64,000 bases of DNA, taken from the NCBI RefSeq assembly GCF_017313785.1, contig NZ_JAFLNL010000009.1:62001-126000 (forward strand), given 5' to 3'. Below the pieces are notes generated by a model. The model made no database searches. It saw only the letters and a list, made by a program, of their open reading frames with translations, and was not told the origin of the DNA. This document shows, one piece after another, positions 8,693 through 17,852 of the stretch. Within the stretch, counting starts at the first letter, position 1. Each line of letters opens with the position of its first letter. A program made the position numbers and the translations under genes. The stretch is from Flagellimonas aurea. GTDB lineage: Bacteria; Bacteroidota; Bacteroidia; Flavobacteriales; Flavobacteriaceae.

Positions 8693-11600
8693 ATGCTCAA
8701 TAAAAGCATTAAATTTTTAATAGAGAATAAACTGGTAGCCATATTGCTCCTGCTATTTTTTATGGCTTGGGGCATTGTGAGCACTCCCTTTAATTGGGAT
8801 ACCGGTATCTTGCCCAGCAATCCCGTTGCCGTGGATGCCATTCCGGATATTGGGGAAAACCAACAGATTGTTTTTACCAAATGGCCGGGCCGTTCCCCAC
8901 AGGATATCGAAGATCAGATTACGTATCCATTAACGACTTCTTTGCTTGGTATTCCTGGAGTTAAGACCATTCGGAGTTCTTCCATGTTCGGGTTTTCCAG
9001 CATCTACATCATTTTTGAAGAGGATGTCGAGTTCTACTGGAGCCGTAGCCGAATTCTGGAAAAACTCAATTCGTTGCCCAACAATTTATTGCCCGATGGG
9101 GTAAACCCTGCTTTGGGACCTGATGCGACAGCCTTGGGACAGATTTTTTGGTACACTTTGGAAGGTCGGGATAAGGATGGCAATGTAACCGGAGGATGGG
9201 ACTTGCAAGAACTGCGAAGCGTTCAGGATTACTATGTGAAATATGCACTGTCATCTGCATCAGGTGTTTCCGAAGTTGCTTCCATTGGCGGGTTTGTGCA
9301 GGAATACCAAGTAGATGTAGACCCCGAATTGATGAAACAGTACAATGTGGGGTTGGACCAAGTGGTCAAGGCCGTTAAACAGAGCAACCGGGACATTGGT
9401 GCACAGACATTGGAAATCAACAAGGCCGAATACTTGGTTCGTGGATTGGGATACATCAAATCCTTGGACGACATAAAAAATGCCGTAGTTACGGCAACGG
9501 ATTACACCTCCATCAGAATTAAAGATGTGGCACACGTATCCTTGGGGCCTGCCGTGCGCCGTGGTATTTTGGACAAGGAAGGTGCCGAAGTGGTCGGTGG
9601 GGTGGTCGTGGCTAGATACGGCGCCAATCCGTTGGAGGTCATCAACAATGTGAAGGAGAAAATAAACGAGTTGAGTGCAGGACTTCCCTCCAAGGAATTG
9701 AAAGATGGAACCACTTCTCAACTCACCATCGTTCCTTTTTACGATAGAACAGAACTCATCCAAGAAACACTTGGAACACTCAACGAAGCCCTGACTCTGG
9801 AAATATTGATAACCATTTTGGTCATTGTGGTCATGGTGTTCAATCTTAGGGCCTCCGTTTTGATTTCAGGACTGTTGCCGATTGCGGTACTCATGGTGTT
9901 CATCGCCATGAAAATGTTCAACGTGGATGCCAATATCGTCGCACTTTCGGGTATCGCCATTGCCATTGGGACTATGGTCGATGTAGGGGTAATCCTCTCC
10001 GAGAACATTATCCGGCACATGGATGAAAACGATAACAATCTACCTATAAATGAAGTGGTGTACAATGCCACTGCCGAGGTTTCTGGGGCAATTCTTACGG
10101 CTGTACTGACCACCATCATCAGTTTTATACCCGTGTTTACCATGGTGGGGGCAGAAGGAAAACTTTTCCGGCCGCTGGCCTTTACAAAGACCATGGCGTT
10201 GACAGCCTCTATTATTGTGGCGCTGTTCCTCATTCCACCGTTTGCGGCCATCATATTCAAAAAGAAAAACCGAAAGCCCACTATTACTTATGTCTGGAAC
10301 GGCATTTTAATTGCCTCGGGACTGGTTGCCATTGGTTTTGGCTATTGGTTGGGCTTGGCCTTGATTGCCTTTGGTGTTTCGGGAATCTTAAAACTCCGTC
10401 AAACTTTGGATGGGAAACAAAATAGTATGCTCAATGTGGGTATCTGCGTTGCCACTATCGCCTTTTTGTTGGCCACCTATTGGAGGCCTCTCGGTTTTGA
10501 TCGTAGCATTGCCATCAACCTGATTTTTGTGGGATTGATCTGCGGTGTTTTGCTTGGTGGGTTTTACCTGTTCCGACAATACTATAGCCGTATTTTAACA
10601 TGGGCCTTGGAACATAAATTGCTATTTCTTTCCATTCCCACGGTGATTGTGGTATTCGGATTTATGATTATGCGAAACACGGGCCAAGAGTTTATGCCCT
10701 CCCTCAATGAAGGTTCCTTTTTGTTGATGCCGACTTCCCTGCCGCATGCCGGGGTGGAAGAAAATAAACGGGTGGTACAGCAGTTGGATATGGCCGTAGC
10801 TACCATTCCAGAGATTCAAACGGTGGTGGGAAAAGCGGGAAGAACGGAATCCGCTTTGGACCCTGCACCACTTTCCATGTACGAGAACATTATTCAGTAC
10901 CGCTCGGAATATCAAAAAAATGAAGCAGGAAGCCCACAACGTTTTAAAGTAAATGACGATGGTTATTTTGAGCTGAGCAACGGAAAAGTGCTTGCCAACC
11001 CCAATTTGGAAGTGAGCAATGAGCAAAATTATAAAGAGAACCATGTAAGTGAACCCTTGCGAATCGACAGGAACTTATTAATTCCAGACAGTGATGGAGA
11101 ATACTTTAGAAACTGGCGACCGGAAATAGAAAGTCCAGATGATATTTGGAATGAAATTGTGAGGGTCACCAAATTACCAGGAGTCACTTCAGCTCCTAAA
11201 CTACAGCCTATTGAGACGCGTTTGGTGATGTTGCAAACAGGGATGAGGGCCCCAATGGGCATTAAAGTGAAGGGTCAAGATTTAAAGGAAATCGAAAATT
11301 TTGGCCTTCAACTGGAGCCCATATTAAAAGAAGCGGCCGGGGTGAAGAACGAGGCCGTTTTTGCTGACCGAATCGTTGGTAAGCCCTACCTCCTTATCGA
11401 TATAGACCGTGAAAAATTGGTCCGATATGGTTTGGTGATAGAGGATGTGCAGCAGATTTTGGAGGTGGCCCTTGGCGGGATGCAATTGACACAAACCGTG
11501 GAAGGAAGGGAGCGATATGGCGTTCGTGTGCGATACCCAAGGGAACTCCGTGAAAATCCAACCGATTTGAAAAACATTTATGTTCCTGTGCAAAAAGGAA

Positions 11601-12430
11601 GCCCTGTTCCTTTGAGTGAATTGGTCACCATCCGTTATGAACAAGGTCCGCAGGCCATTAAAAGTGAAGATACCTTTTTGGTAGGCTATGTACTTTTTGA
11701 TAAGCTCGATGGCTACGCTGAAGTAGATGTGGTGGAAAATGCCCAGGCCAAGATTCTGGAAAAGATAGACAGCGGCGAATTGGTGGTGCCCCAAGGCATC
11801 AGTTACCGATTCACGGGCACTTACGAAAACCAATTAAGGGCGAAAAAGACCTTGTCCGTAGTGGTTCCGATGGCGTTGTTGATCATATTCTTGATTTTGT
11901 ACTTCCAATTCAAGTCCGTTGCTACCTCTATGATGGTATTTTCAGGGATTTTGGTAGCCTTTGCAGGTGGGTTTTTAATGATTTGGTTCTACGGTCAGGA
12001 CTGGTTCCTCAACTTTAGTTTTATGGGCGAGAACCTTCGGGACCTCTTCCAAATGCACACCATTAACCTGAGTGTGGCCGTCTGGGTCGGATTTATTGCC
12101 CTATTCGGAATTGCTACGGATGATGGGGTGGTCATGGCTACCTACCTTACCCAAACTTTTGACAAGAACAAACCGGACAACTTGAAACAGATTCGTGCTT
12201 CGGTATTGGAAGCGGGAGAAAAGCGAATAAGACCTTGTTTGATGACCACCGCGACTACCATTTTGGCACTCTTGCCCGTGCTCACCAGTACAGGTAGGGG
12301 AAGCGATATTATGATTCCGATGGCCATTCCAAGTTTTGGTGGAATGCTAATCGCTTTGATTACACTCTTTGTAGTGCCGGTGCTGTTCAGTTGGAAAAGT
12401 GAGTTGCAACTTAAAATGCAAAACCAATGA
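8693..12430 (+). CDS. cusA: CusA/CzcA-family heavy-metal efflux RND pump
   Basis: A 1245-residue proton-driven inner-membrane pump of the heavy-metal (HME) branch of RND transporters, expected to move Cu(I)/Ag(I) from periplasm or membrane to the outside with CusB and a TolC-type channel. HME features: N-terminal DAIPDIGENQQIVFTKWPG, PLTTSLLGIPGVKTIRS, and the TM4 proton-relay motif AIAIGTMVDVGVILSENI with Asp430. E. coli CusA has about 1047 residues; this one is longer mainly because of an extra hydrophobic block at about 525-630 (four possible membrane helices, roughly bases 10265-10580), where CusA has a short link, and an enlarged periplasmic loop at about 740-800. The stop overlaps the next gene's start by four bases. 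Copper/silver rather than cobalt/zinc is inferred from CopA and the Met/His-rich neighbours. Confidence 0.92.
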   Translation: MLNKSIKFLIENKLVAILLLLFFMAWGIVSTPFNWDTGILPSNPVAVDAIPDIGENQQIVFTKWPGRSPQDIEDQITYPLTTSLLGIPGVKTIRSSSMFGFSSIYIIFEEDVEFYWSRSRILEKLNSLPNNLLPDGVNPALGPDATALGQIFWYTLEGRDKDGNVTGGWDLQELRSVQDYYVKYALSSASGVSEVASIGGFVQEYQVDVDPELMKQYNVGLDQVVKAVKQSNRDIGAQTLEINKAEYLVRGLGYIKSLDDIKNAVVTATDYTSIRIKDVAHVSLGPAVRRGILDKEGAEVVGGVVVARYGANPLEVINNVKEKINELSAGLPSKELKDGTTSQLTIVPFYDRTELIQETLGTLNEALTLEILITILVIVVMVFNLRASVLISGLLPIAVLMVFIAMKMFNVDANIVALSGIAIAIGTMVDVGVILSENIIRHMDENDNNLPINEVVYNATAEVSGAILTAVLTTIISFIPVFTMVGAEGKLFRPLAFTKTMALTASIIVALFLIPPFAAIIFKKKNRKPTITYVWNGILIASGLVAIGFGYWLGLALIAFGVSGILKLRQTLDGKQNSMLNVGICVATIAFLLATYWRPLGFDRSIAINLIFVGLICGVLLGGFYLFRQYYSRILTWALEHKLLFLSIPTVIVVFGFMIMRNTGQEFMPSLNEGSFLLMPTSLPHAGVEENKRVVQQLDMAVATIPEIQTVVGKAGRTESALDPAPLSMYENIIQYRSEYQKNEAGSPQRFKVNDDGYFELSNGKVLANPNLEVSNEQNYKENHVSEPLRIDRNLLIPDSDGEYFRNWRPEIESPDDIWNEIVRVTKLPGVTSAPKLQPIETRLVMLQTGMRAPMGIKVKGQDLKEIENFGLQLEPILKEAAGVKNEAVFADRIVGKPYLLIDIDREKLVRYGLVIEDVQQILEVALGGMQLTQTVEGRERYGVRVRYPRELRENPTDLKNIYVPVQKGSPVPLSELVTIRYEQGPQAIKSEDTFLVGYVLFDKLDGYAEVDVVENAQAKILEKIDSGELVVPQGISYRFTGTYENQLRAKKTLSVVVPMALLIIFLILYFQFKSVATSMMVFSGILVAFAGGFLMIWFYGQDWFLNFSFMGENLRDLFQMHTINLSVAVWVGFIALFGIATDDGVVMATYLTQTFDKNKPDNLKQIRASVLEAGEKRIRPCLMTTATTILALLPVLTSTGRGSDIMIPMAIPSFGGMLIALITLFVVPVLFSWKSELQLKMQNQ

Positions 12431-13647
12431 AAAAAAGATTCATTTATATAATGTTTGTACTCGCAAGCTTTGGGACAAAGGCCCAATCGTTGGAAAGCTA
12501 TCTGCAAGAAGCGGAACAGAACAGCCCCATGATTCAGGCCTTGGAACTGCGCTACAACATTGCAAAAGAAAAGGTGAACGAAGTGAACACCTTGCCCAAC
12601 ACAACGGTTGCCGCGGGATATTTTGTGAGCGAACCAGAAACCAGAACGGGAGCACAAAGAGCTCGGTTTTCGGTCTCACAGATGTTGCCCTGGTTCGGTA
12701 CCATCACGGCGCGGGAGAACTACGCAAGTTCCATGGCAGAGACAGAGTATGCTGAAATTGTCATCGCCAAACGGAAACTGGCGTTGTCCTTGGCACAATC
12801 CTACTATAATTTATACGGGATTCAGGCCAAGCAAAAAGTGCTTCAGGAAAACATTGAACTGTTGAAAACTTACGAAACCTTGGCGCTCACTTCGGTAGAA
12901 GTAGGAAAAGCTTCTGCCGTGGATATCTTAAAACTTCAAATCCGTCAAAATGAATTACAACAGCAAAATGAAGTTTTGGAACAATCCTACTTGTCAGAGC
13001 AGGCCGTATTCAACAATTTGCTGAATCGTGAGGAACGTATTGCGGTGGAGGTCGTGGAAGAAATGGAAATTCCTGAAGATGATACTATTTTGAACAAGGA
13101 TGATTTGAGCCTCAACCCGGAGTTGCTCAAGTATGACCAATTGTATGAATCCGTAACGCAATCCGAAGTGCTCAACCAAAAGGAAAATGCACCAAGTTTT
13201 GGGATAGGCTTGGACTATATTCCTGTTTCCGAACGTGAAGACATGGCTATGAGCGATAACGGGAAGGATATTGTAATGCCCATGGTCACTTTTTCCATTC
13301 CTATTTTCAACAACAAGTTCAAATCCGTTACCAGGCAGAACGAGCTCCGTCAAAAGGAGATTGAATTCCAAAAAGAGGAGCGATTGAATGTTTTGGAAAA
13401 TGCCTATGCCAGTGCCATTTCGCAACGGAACCAAGCACGTATCGCATACCGTACCCAAGCAAAGAATCTGGAACAAGCGAAGGATGCAGAAGAAATTTTG
13501 ATCAAGAGTTATGAAACCGGAACCATCAATTTCAATGATGTGCTCGATGTTCAGGAGCTGCAATTAAAATTTCAGACCAGTCAAATACAATCAGTGCAGT
13601 TATATTATATACAATCTGCCATCATCAATTATTTAATTAACAAGTAA
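12427..13647 (+). CDS. cusC: TolC-family outer-membrane efflux channel (CusC-like)
   Basis: A 406-residue outer-membrane factor with a signal peptide (about residues 1-18, ending FGTKA) and the long alpha-helical repeats typical of TolC proteins, for example the paired helical regions beginning LESYLQEAEQNSPMIQALEL and YDQLYESVTQSEVLNQKEN. It would form the exit duct for the upstream pump. Start and the cusA stop overlap (ATGA), so the two are translationally coupled. CusC of E. coli is larger and lipidated; this one lacks a lipobox Cys, as is normal for Bacteroidota. The gene symbol reflects context, not a demonstrated function. Confidence 0.88.
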   Translation: MKKRFIYIMFVLASFGTKAQSLESYLQEAEQNSPMIQALELRYNIAKEKVNEVNTLPNTTVAAGYFVSEPETRTGAQRARFSVSQMLPWFGTITARENYASSMAETEYAEIVIAKRKLALSLAQSYYNLYGIQAKQKVLQENIELLKTYETLALTSVEVGKASAVDILKLQIRQNELQQQNEVLEQSYLSEQAVFNNLLNREERIAVEVVEEMEIPEDDTILNKDDLSLNPELLKYDQLYESVTQSEVLNQKENAPSFGIGLDYIPVSEREDMAMSDNGKDIVMPMVTFSIPIFNNKFKSVTRQNELRQKEIEFQKEERLNVLENAYASAISQRNQARIAYRTQAKNLEQAKDAEEILIKSYETGTINFNDVLDVQELQLKFQTSQIQSVQLYYIQSAIINYLINK

Positions 13648-13663
13648 ATTTAATTTATCAAAA

Positions 13664-13999
13664 ATGAGAACAAACATCAGAACAATCATCGGAATCGCAT
13701 TTGCATCAGTATTGGTGCTTACCGTATCGTGCAAGGGAAAAACGGAGGAAGCCAAAGAAACTTCTACGGAAGAAACCATGGAGCATGAAGGTCACGATAT
13801 GGAGAAAATGGATCATGAAAATCATGATATGGAAGGCATGGAAACTGCCAAAATGGAAGGCAAAGAGTATACTTCCAAATATGTTTGTCCCATGCATTGT
13901 GAAGGCAGTGGCAGTGATGAGGAAGGAAAATGCCCAGTTTGCGGTATGACCTATGTGTTGAACGAGGAACATATGGCCGACGGGCATACCCATAACTAA
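13664..13999 (+). CDS. Met/His-rich lipoprotein with heavy-metal-binding domain
   Basis: A 111-residue predicted lipoprotein; the signal peptide ends in a lipobox with Cys at about residue 24 (LVLTVSCKGK). Residues about 38-65 are packed with Met, His and acidic residues (MEHEGHDMEKMDHENHDMEG), as in copper-binding periplasmic proteins. The C-terminal part is a heavy-metal-binding domain (HMBD): CPMHCEG from Cys75, then KCPVCGMTY, followed by a His-ended tail. Four cysteines plus Met and His can bind Cu(I) or other soft metals. It follows the TolC-type gene after 16 bases and is probably co-transcribed. A periplasmic metal sponge or a donor to CusB is inferred. Confidence 0.8.
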   Translation: MRTNIRTIIGIAFASVLVLTVSCKGKTEEAKETSTEETMEHEGHDMEKMDHENHDMEGMETAKMEGKEYTSKYVCPMHCEGSGSDEEGKCPVCGMTYVLNEEHMADGHTHN

Positions 14000-14016
14000 T
14001 TTCAAATTGTACCACT

Positions 14017-14568
14017 ATGCGTATCAAGGTAAAAAATATGGTATGTGAAAGATGTAAAGGCGTTCTGAAAAATGAATTTCGGGATGTTGGCATTGAGGTG
14101 GTACAAATTGACTTGGGAGAGGTTGAATTCAAGGATTCTGCCATTGGCCAAATAGCACGTATTCGGGAGATTTTGACCAAGAACGGATTTGAATTGATCG
14201 AGGATGTCGATCAAACATACATCGTTGACATCAAGAAACACTTGATCCATGCTTTGGATGACCGTTCCGATCAGAATCTGTCGGAATACTTGGCCAAAAA
14301 ACTGGGCAAGGAGTATTCGGCGCTTAGTAAAATGTTCAGTGCGAAGGAGGGCTTGACCATTGAAAAATATTTTATCCTGCTCAAAATGGAAAAGGTAAAA
14401 GAAGAAATCCAAATGGGAAACAAAACCTTCTCCGAAATTGCCTACGATTTAGATTATAAAAGCAGCAGTCATTTGGCCAAACAGTTTAAATCGGTAACGG
14501 GGATGTCGATGAGCGATTATAAGAAATTGCAAGAGTGGAACAGGAGACCATTGGACCAAATTGTATAA
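14017..14568 (+). CDS. AraC-family regulator with an HMA-like metal-sensing N-terminus
   Basis: A 183-residue one-component regulator. The N-terminal 70 or so residues have the beta-alpha-beta length and start of a heavy-metal-associated (HMA) domain, with a Cys pair in MVCERCKG (Cys10 and Cys13), the CxxC arrangement that binds Cu(I) in HMA domains. The C-terminus is an AraC-type double helix-turn-helix (about 100-175) including KTFSEIAYDLDYKSSSHLAKQFK, VTGMSMSDYKK. The design suggests that copper binding directly changes DNA binding, unlike CueR or CopY. It lies between the metal lipoprotein (17 bases upstream) and copA (66 bases downstream), and probably controls the island. Operator sites could not be recognised. 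Confidence 0.85.
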   Translation: MRIKVKNMVCERCKGVLKNEFRDVGIEVVQIDLGEVEFKDSAIGQIARIREILTKNGFELIEDVDQTYIVDIKKHLIHALDDRSDQNLSEYLAKKLGKEYSALSKMFSAKEGLTIEKYFILLKMEKVKEEIQMGNKTFSEIAYDLDYKSSSHLAKQFKSVTGMSMSDYKKLQEWNRRPLDQIV

Positions 14569-14634
14569 AAGAAACCCAGAATTGTAAAAAGCTTCCGACT
14601 GGTATTCAGCTAGTTTTGAATAAAAAACAAAAAG

Positions 14635-17133
14635 ATGAAACATACCTATCACATACACGGAATGAGCTGCAATGGCTGTAGAAGCCATGTAGAGGAGACC
14701 CTATCAAAAGTTGACGGGGTTACCGGGGTTGAAGTCAGTTTGGAAAAGGCCGAGGCCGTAATCCAGATGGAGGAGCATATCCCCATTGAAACTTTTGAGG
14801 AAGCATTAAAGAACGATGGAGGAGGCTATAGCATCCATGCTCAAGGCCACCACCATCCACCCAAGAAAAAAGAAAAGAAAACCGTTTCGAACGGAAATGG
14901 CACCTTTTATTGCCCTATGCAATGTGAAGGGGATAAAACCTACGATAAACCAGGTGATTGCCCGGTTTGCGGAATGGATTTGGTAGAGGAACAAAATTCA
15001 GCTACCAGTTCCAAACAACAATGGACCTGTCCCATGCACCCCGAAGTGGTTCAAGATGGACCAGGTTCCTGTCCAAAATGTGGAATGGATCTGGTGCCAA
15101 AGGAACCAGAAGCCAGTGCGGAGGAAAAGACGTATAAAAAACTGCTCAAAAAGTTTTGGATCGCCCTTGCGTTTACCTTGCCCATTTTCCTTATTGCCAT
15201 GAGCGAGATGATACCCAATAATCCATTGTACAAAATAATGGAACCAAGATATTGGAACTGGGTACAGTTTGGATTATCGCTCACCGTAGTTTTTTATGTC
15301 ACTTGGATGTTTTTTGAAAGGGCCTATCGAAGTATCAGAACATGGAACTTGAACATGTTCACCTTAATTGGTATTGGGGCTGGTGTGGCATTTCTGTTCA
15401 GTGTCCTTGGATTGTTGTTTCCCGGATTTTTCCCGGAACAGTTCAAGACCGAATCTGGTGCCGTACACGTCTATTTTGAGGCGGCCACGGTTATCCTAAC
15501 GCTAGTGCTTTTGGGACAATTGCTGGAAGCCAGAGCCCATAGTAAGACCAATAATGCCGTAAAGGAATTATTGAAGCTGGCACCCAACAAAGCCATCAAA
15601 GTGGTTGATGGGGAAGAAGTTGAGGTCAGTATTGATGATATCGAAAAGGGGGATATTCTTAGAGTAAAACCTGGCGAAAAGATTCCTGTTGATGGTATCA
15701 TTACCGAGGGCGAAACCTCTGTTGACGAGTCCATGATCACAGGGGAACCCATCCCTGTTGAAAAAGCAGTGGATGACAAAGTGAGCAGCGGCACCATTAA
15801 TGGAAATCAAACTTTTTTGATGAAGGCCGAAAAGGTGGGCAGTGATACGTTGCTCTCACAAATCATTGATATGGTGAACCAAGCTAGCCGAAGCCGGGCG
15901 CCCATTCAGAATTTGGCAGATAAGGTATCGGCCTATTTTGTGCCCATTGTGGTGATTATTTCCATAATTACCTTCGCGGTTTGGGCCATTTGGGGTCCAC
16001 AGCCCGCTTATGTCTATGCATTGATCAATGCCATTGCAGTTTTGATTATCGCTTGTCCTTGTGCACTGGGTCTCGCCACACCAATGTCCGTAATGGTCGG
16101 GGTGGGCAAAGGAGCTCAAAACGGTGTGCTGATCAAAAATGCGGAAGCTTTGGAGAAAATGGCCGATGTGGACACCTTGATCATCGATAAAACGGGAACC
16201 ATTACCGAAGGTAAACCCACCTTTGACCATTTGGAAGCCTTTTCGGATGATTATTCAGATAGAGATTTGTTGCAATACGTTGTTTCGGTAAATGCCAATA
16301 GCGAACATCCATTGGCACAGGCGACGGTGAATTATGGCAAGGAACAAGATGTAAAGATTCTAAAAACTGATTCTTTCAATGCCGTAACCGGTATGGGGGT
16401 GGAAGGTAAAATCAATGGTTCCGAAGTCCATTTGGGCAACATTAAATTAATGGAAAAGGCCAATGTCGAAATCTCTGATTCGATAAAGGAAAAGGTGAAA
16501 AAATCCCAAGAAAAAGGAAAAACGGTTTCCTATTTGGCCATCGATGGGAAATGTCATGGCTTTGTGGCCATTGGAGATAAAATAAAGGAAACCAGTGCCA
16601 AAGCCATCAAAGCTATTCAGGACAGGGGAATTTCTGTAATCATGCTTACAGGTGACAACGCCAATACAGCCAAGGCGGTGGCGGGAGAACTTCATTTGGA
16701 TGATTTTAAGGCAGAAGCTTTGCCAGAGGATAAAATGAAGGAAGTGGAACGTTTGCAAGGCGAAGGAAAAGTGGTTGCCATGGCAGGAGACGGAATCAAC
16801 GATGCCCCGGCATTGGCCAAAAGCGATTTGGGTATTGCCATGGGCACCGGTACCGATGTGGCCATTGAAAGCGCTATGATTACTTTGGTAAAAGGTGATT
16901 TGCACGGCATCGTTAAGGCAAGGAACCTTAGTGAAGTCGTCATGAAAAACATAAAACAAAACCTATTTTTTGCATTGATCTACAACACCATCGGAGTGCC
17001 GGTAGCGGCAGGGGTGCTCTATCCGTTTTTTGGGATATTGCTCTCACCCATGATCGCGGCCCTCGCCATGAGCTTTAGCTCCGTATCGGTGATTGCCAAT
17101 GCATTACGACTACGAACTAAATCAATCGACTAA
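14635..17133 (+). CDS. copA: Copper-exporting P1B-type ATPase CopA
   Basis: An 832-residue membrane ATPase expected to pump Cu(I)/Ag(I) out of the cytoplasm. Order of parts: HMA domain with GMSCNGC (Cys12, Cys15); HMBD motif from Cys93 (CPMQCEG...CPVCGMDL); second HMBD from Cys132 (CPMHPEV...CPKCGMDL); membrane helices; actuator TGEPIPVEK; the transport-site motif Cys474-Pro-Cys476 (CPC, typical of Cu/Ag/Zn/Cd pumps); phosphorylation motif Asp518-[14 protein letters not shown]; hinge [10 protein letters not shown]; and final helices. CPC together with the HMBDs and the neighbours favours copper/silver over zinc/cadmium. Having three N-terminal metal sites of two kinds is more than the usual one or two HMA domains. 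The gene is 66 bases after the AraC-type regulator and 7 bases before the PepSY gene. Confidence 0.95.
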   Translation: MKHTYHIHGMSCNGCRSHVEETLSKVDGVTGVEVSLEKAEAVIQMEEHIPIETFEEALKNDGGGYSIHAQGHHHPPKKKEKKTVSNGNGTFYCPMQCEGDKTYDKPGDCPVCGMDLVEEQNSATSSKQQWTCPMHPEVVQDGPGSCPKCGMDLVPKEPEASAEEKTYKKLLKKFWIALAFTLPIFLIAMSEMIPNNPLYKIMEPRYWNWVQFGLSLTVVFYVTWMFFERAYRSIRTWNLNMFTLIGIGAGVAFLFSVLGLLFPGFFPEQFKTESGAVHVYFEAATVILTLVLLGQLLEARAHSKTNNAVKELLKLAPNKAIKVVDGEEVEVSIDDIEKGDILRVKPGEKIPVDGIITEGETSVDESMITGEPIPVEKAVDDKVSSGTINGNQTFLMKAEKVGSDTLLSQIIDMVNQASRSRAPIQNLADKVSAYFVPIVVIISIITFAVWAIWGPQPAYVYALINAIAVLIIACPCALGLATPMSVMVGVGKGAQNGVLIKNAEALEKMADVDTLIIDKTGTITEGKPTFDHLEAFSDDYSDRDLLQYVVSVNANSEHPLAQATVNYGKEQDVKILKTDSFNAVTGMGVEGKINGSEVHLGNIKLMEKANVEISDSIKEKVKKSQEKGKTVSYLAIDGKCHGFVAIGDKIKETSAKAIKAIQDRGISVIMLTGDNANTAKAVAGELHLDDFKAEALPEDKMKEVERLQGEGKVVAMAGDGINDAPALAKSDLGIAMGTGTDVAIESAMITLVKGDLHGIVKARNLSEVVMKNIKQNLFFALIYNTIGVPVAAGVLYPFFGILLSPMIAALAMSFSSVSVIANALRLRTKSID

Positions 17134-17140
17134 TACAAAA

Positions 17141-17848
17141 ATGGTAAAACGAAAAACAGCGATTAAAATTAGAAAGGCCCACAGGTATTTGGGACTGTTT
17201 TTGGGAATACAATTCATTATGTGGACGGCCAGTGGCCTTTATTTCAGTTGGACCGATATTGATGAAATCCACGGAGACCATTTCAGGAATATGGATCATG
17301 AACCTGTTGCCTTTGATGGTCTCATCGGAAGTTCAGAAATCAATATACCGGGTAAAATAAGTTCGTTGAGCCTAAAGGAAATAGCAGGAAAACCCTACTA
17401 CTGGATAAACCATGAATTTTTGGTGGATGCGAGGGATGGAAGCCTAAAAAACAACATTTCGGAACAAGAGGCCTTAGCGGTTGCAGCACGTGAGATGGCG
17501 CCGAGTTTAAAAGTGAAAAATGTGGAGGTCATCAAGGAAACCGATAAGCATCATGAATATCGAGGACGAAAGTTGCCCGCTTACGTGATTTCTTATGATT
17601 CCCCCGAGAATATAAAGGCCTATGTTTCCCTTGCCGACGGTTCTTTTCAAACCGTACGACATCGAAACTGGAGATGGTTCGATTTTTTGTGGATGACCCA
17701 CACTATGGATTATGAGGGCAGGGACGATTTTAATACAACTGTCCTTCGGGCCTTTTCCCTTATGGGATTGATCACTGTACTGAGCGGATTTTTGCTCTGG
17801 TTTACCTCTTCGCCAACGATGCGGAAAATCGTTAAACGTAAAAAATAA
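17141..17848 (+). CDS. PepSY-associated membrane-helix protein
   Basis: A 235-residue protein with one membrane helix near each end (about 14-34 and 200-222) around a periplasmic PepSY-like domain. The signature RHRNWRWFDFLWMTHTMDYEGRDDFN before the last helix matches the PepSY_TM family, some members of which are linked to iron or copper reduction and uptake. The frame is open upstream to 17093, but that start would lie inside copA; the ATG at 17141, seven bases after the copA stop, gives a sensible N-terminus (MVKRKTAIKIRKAHRYLG). Exact role is unknown. His residues near the membrane (H12, H195 and H208 areas) could hold heme or metal; this is inference. It is followed after four bases by the CusB-type gene. 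Confidence 0.8.
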   Translation: MVKRKTAIKIRKAHRYLGLFLGIQFIMWTASGLYFSWTDIDEIHGDHFRNMDHEPVAFDGLIGSSEINIPGKISSLSLKEIAGKPYYWINHEFLVDARDGSLKNNISEQEALAVAAREMAPSLKVKNVEVIKETDKHHEYRGRKLPAYVISYDSPENIKAYVSLADGSFQTVRHRNWRWFDFLWMTHTMDYEGRDDFNTTVLRAFSLMGLITVLSGFLLWFTSSPTMRKIVKRKK

Positions 17849-17852
17849 AAAA

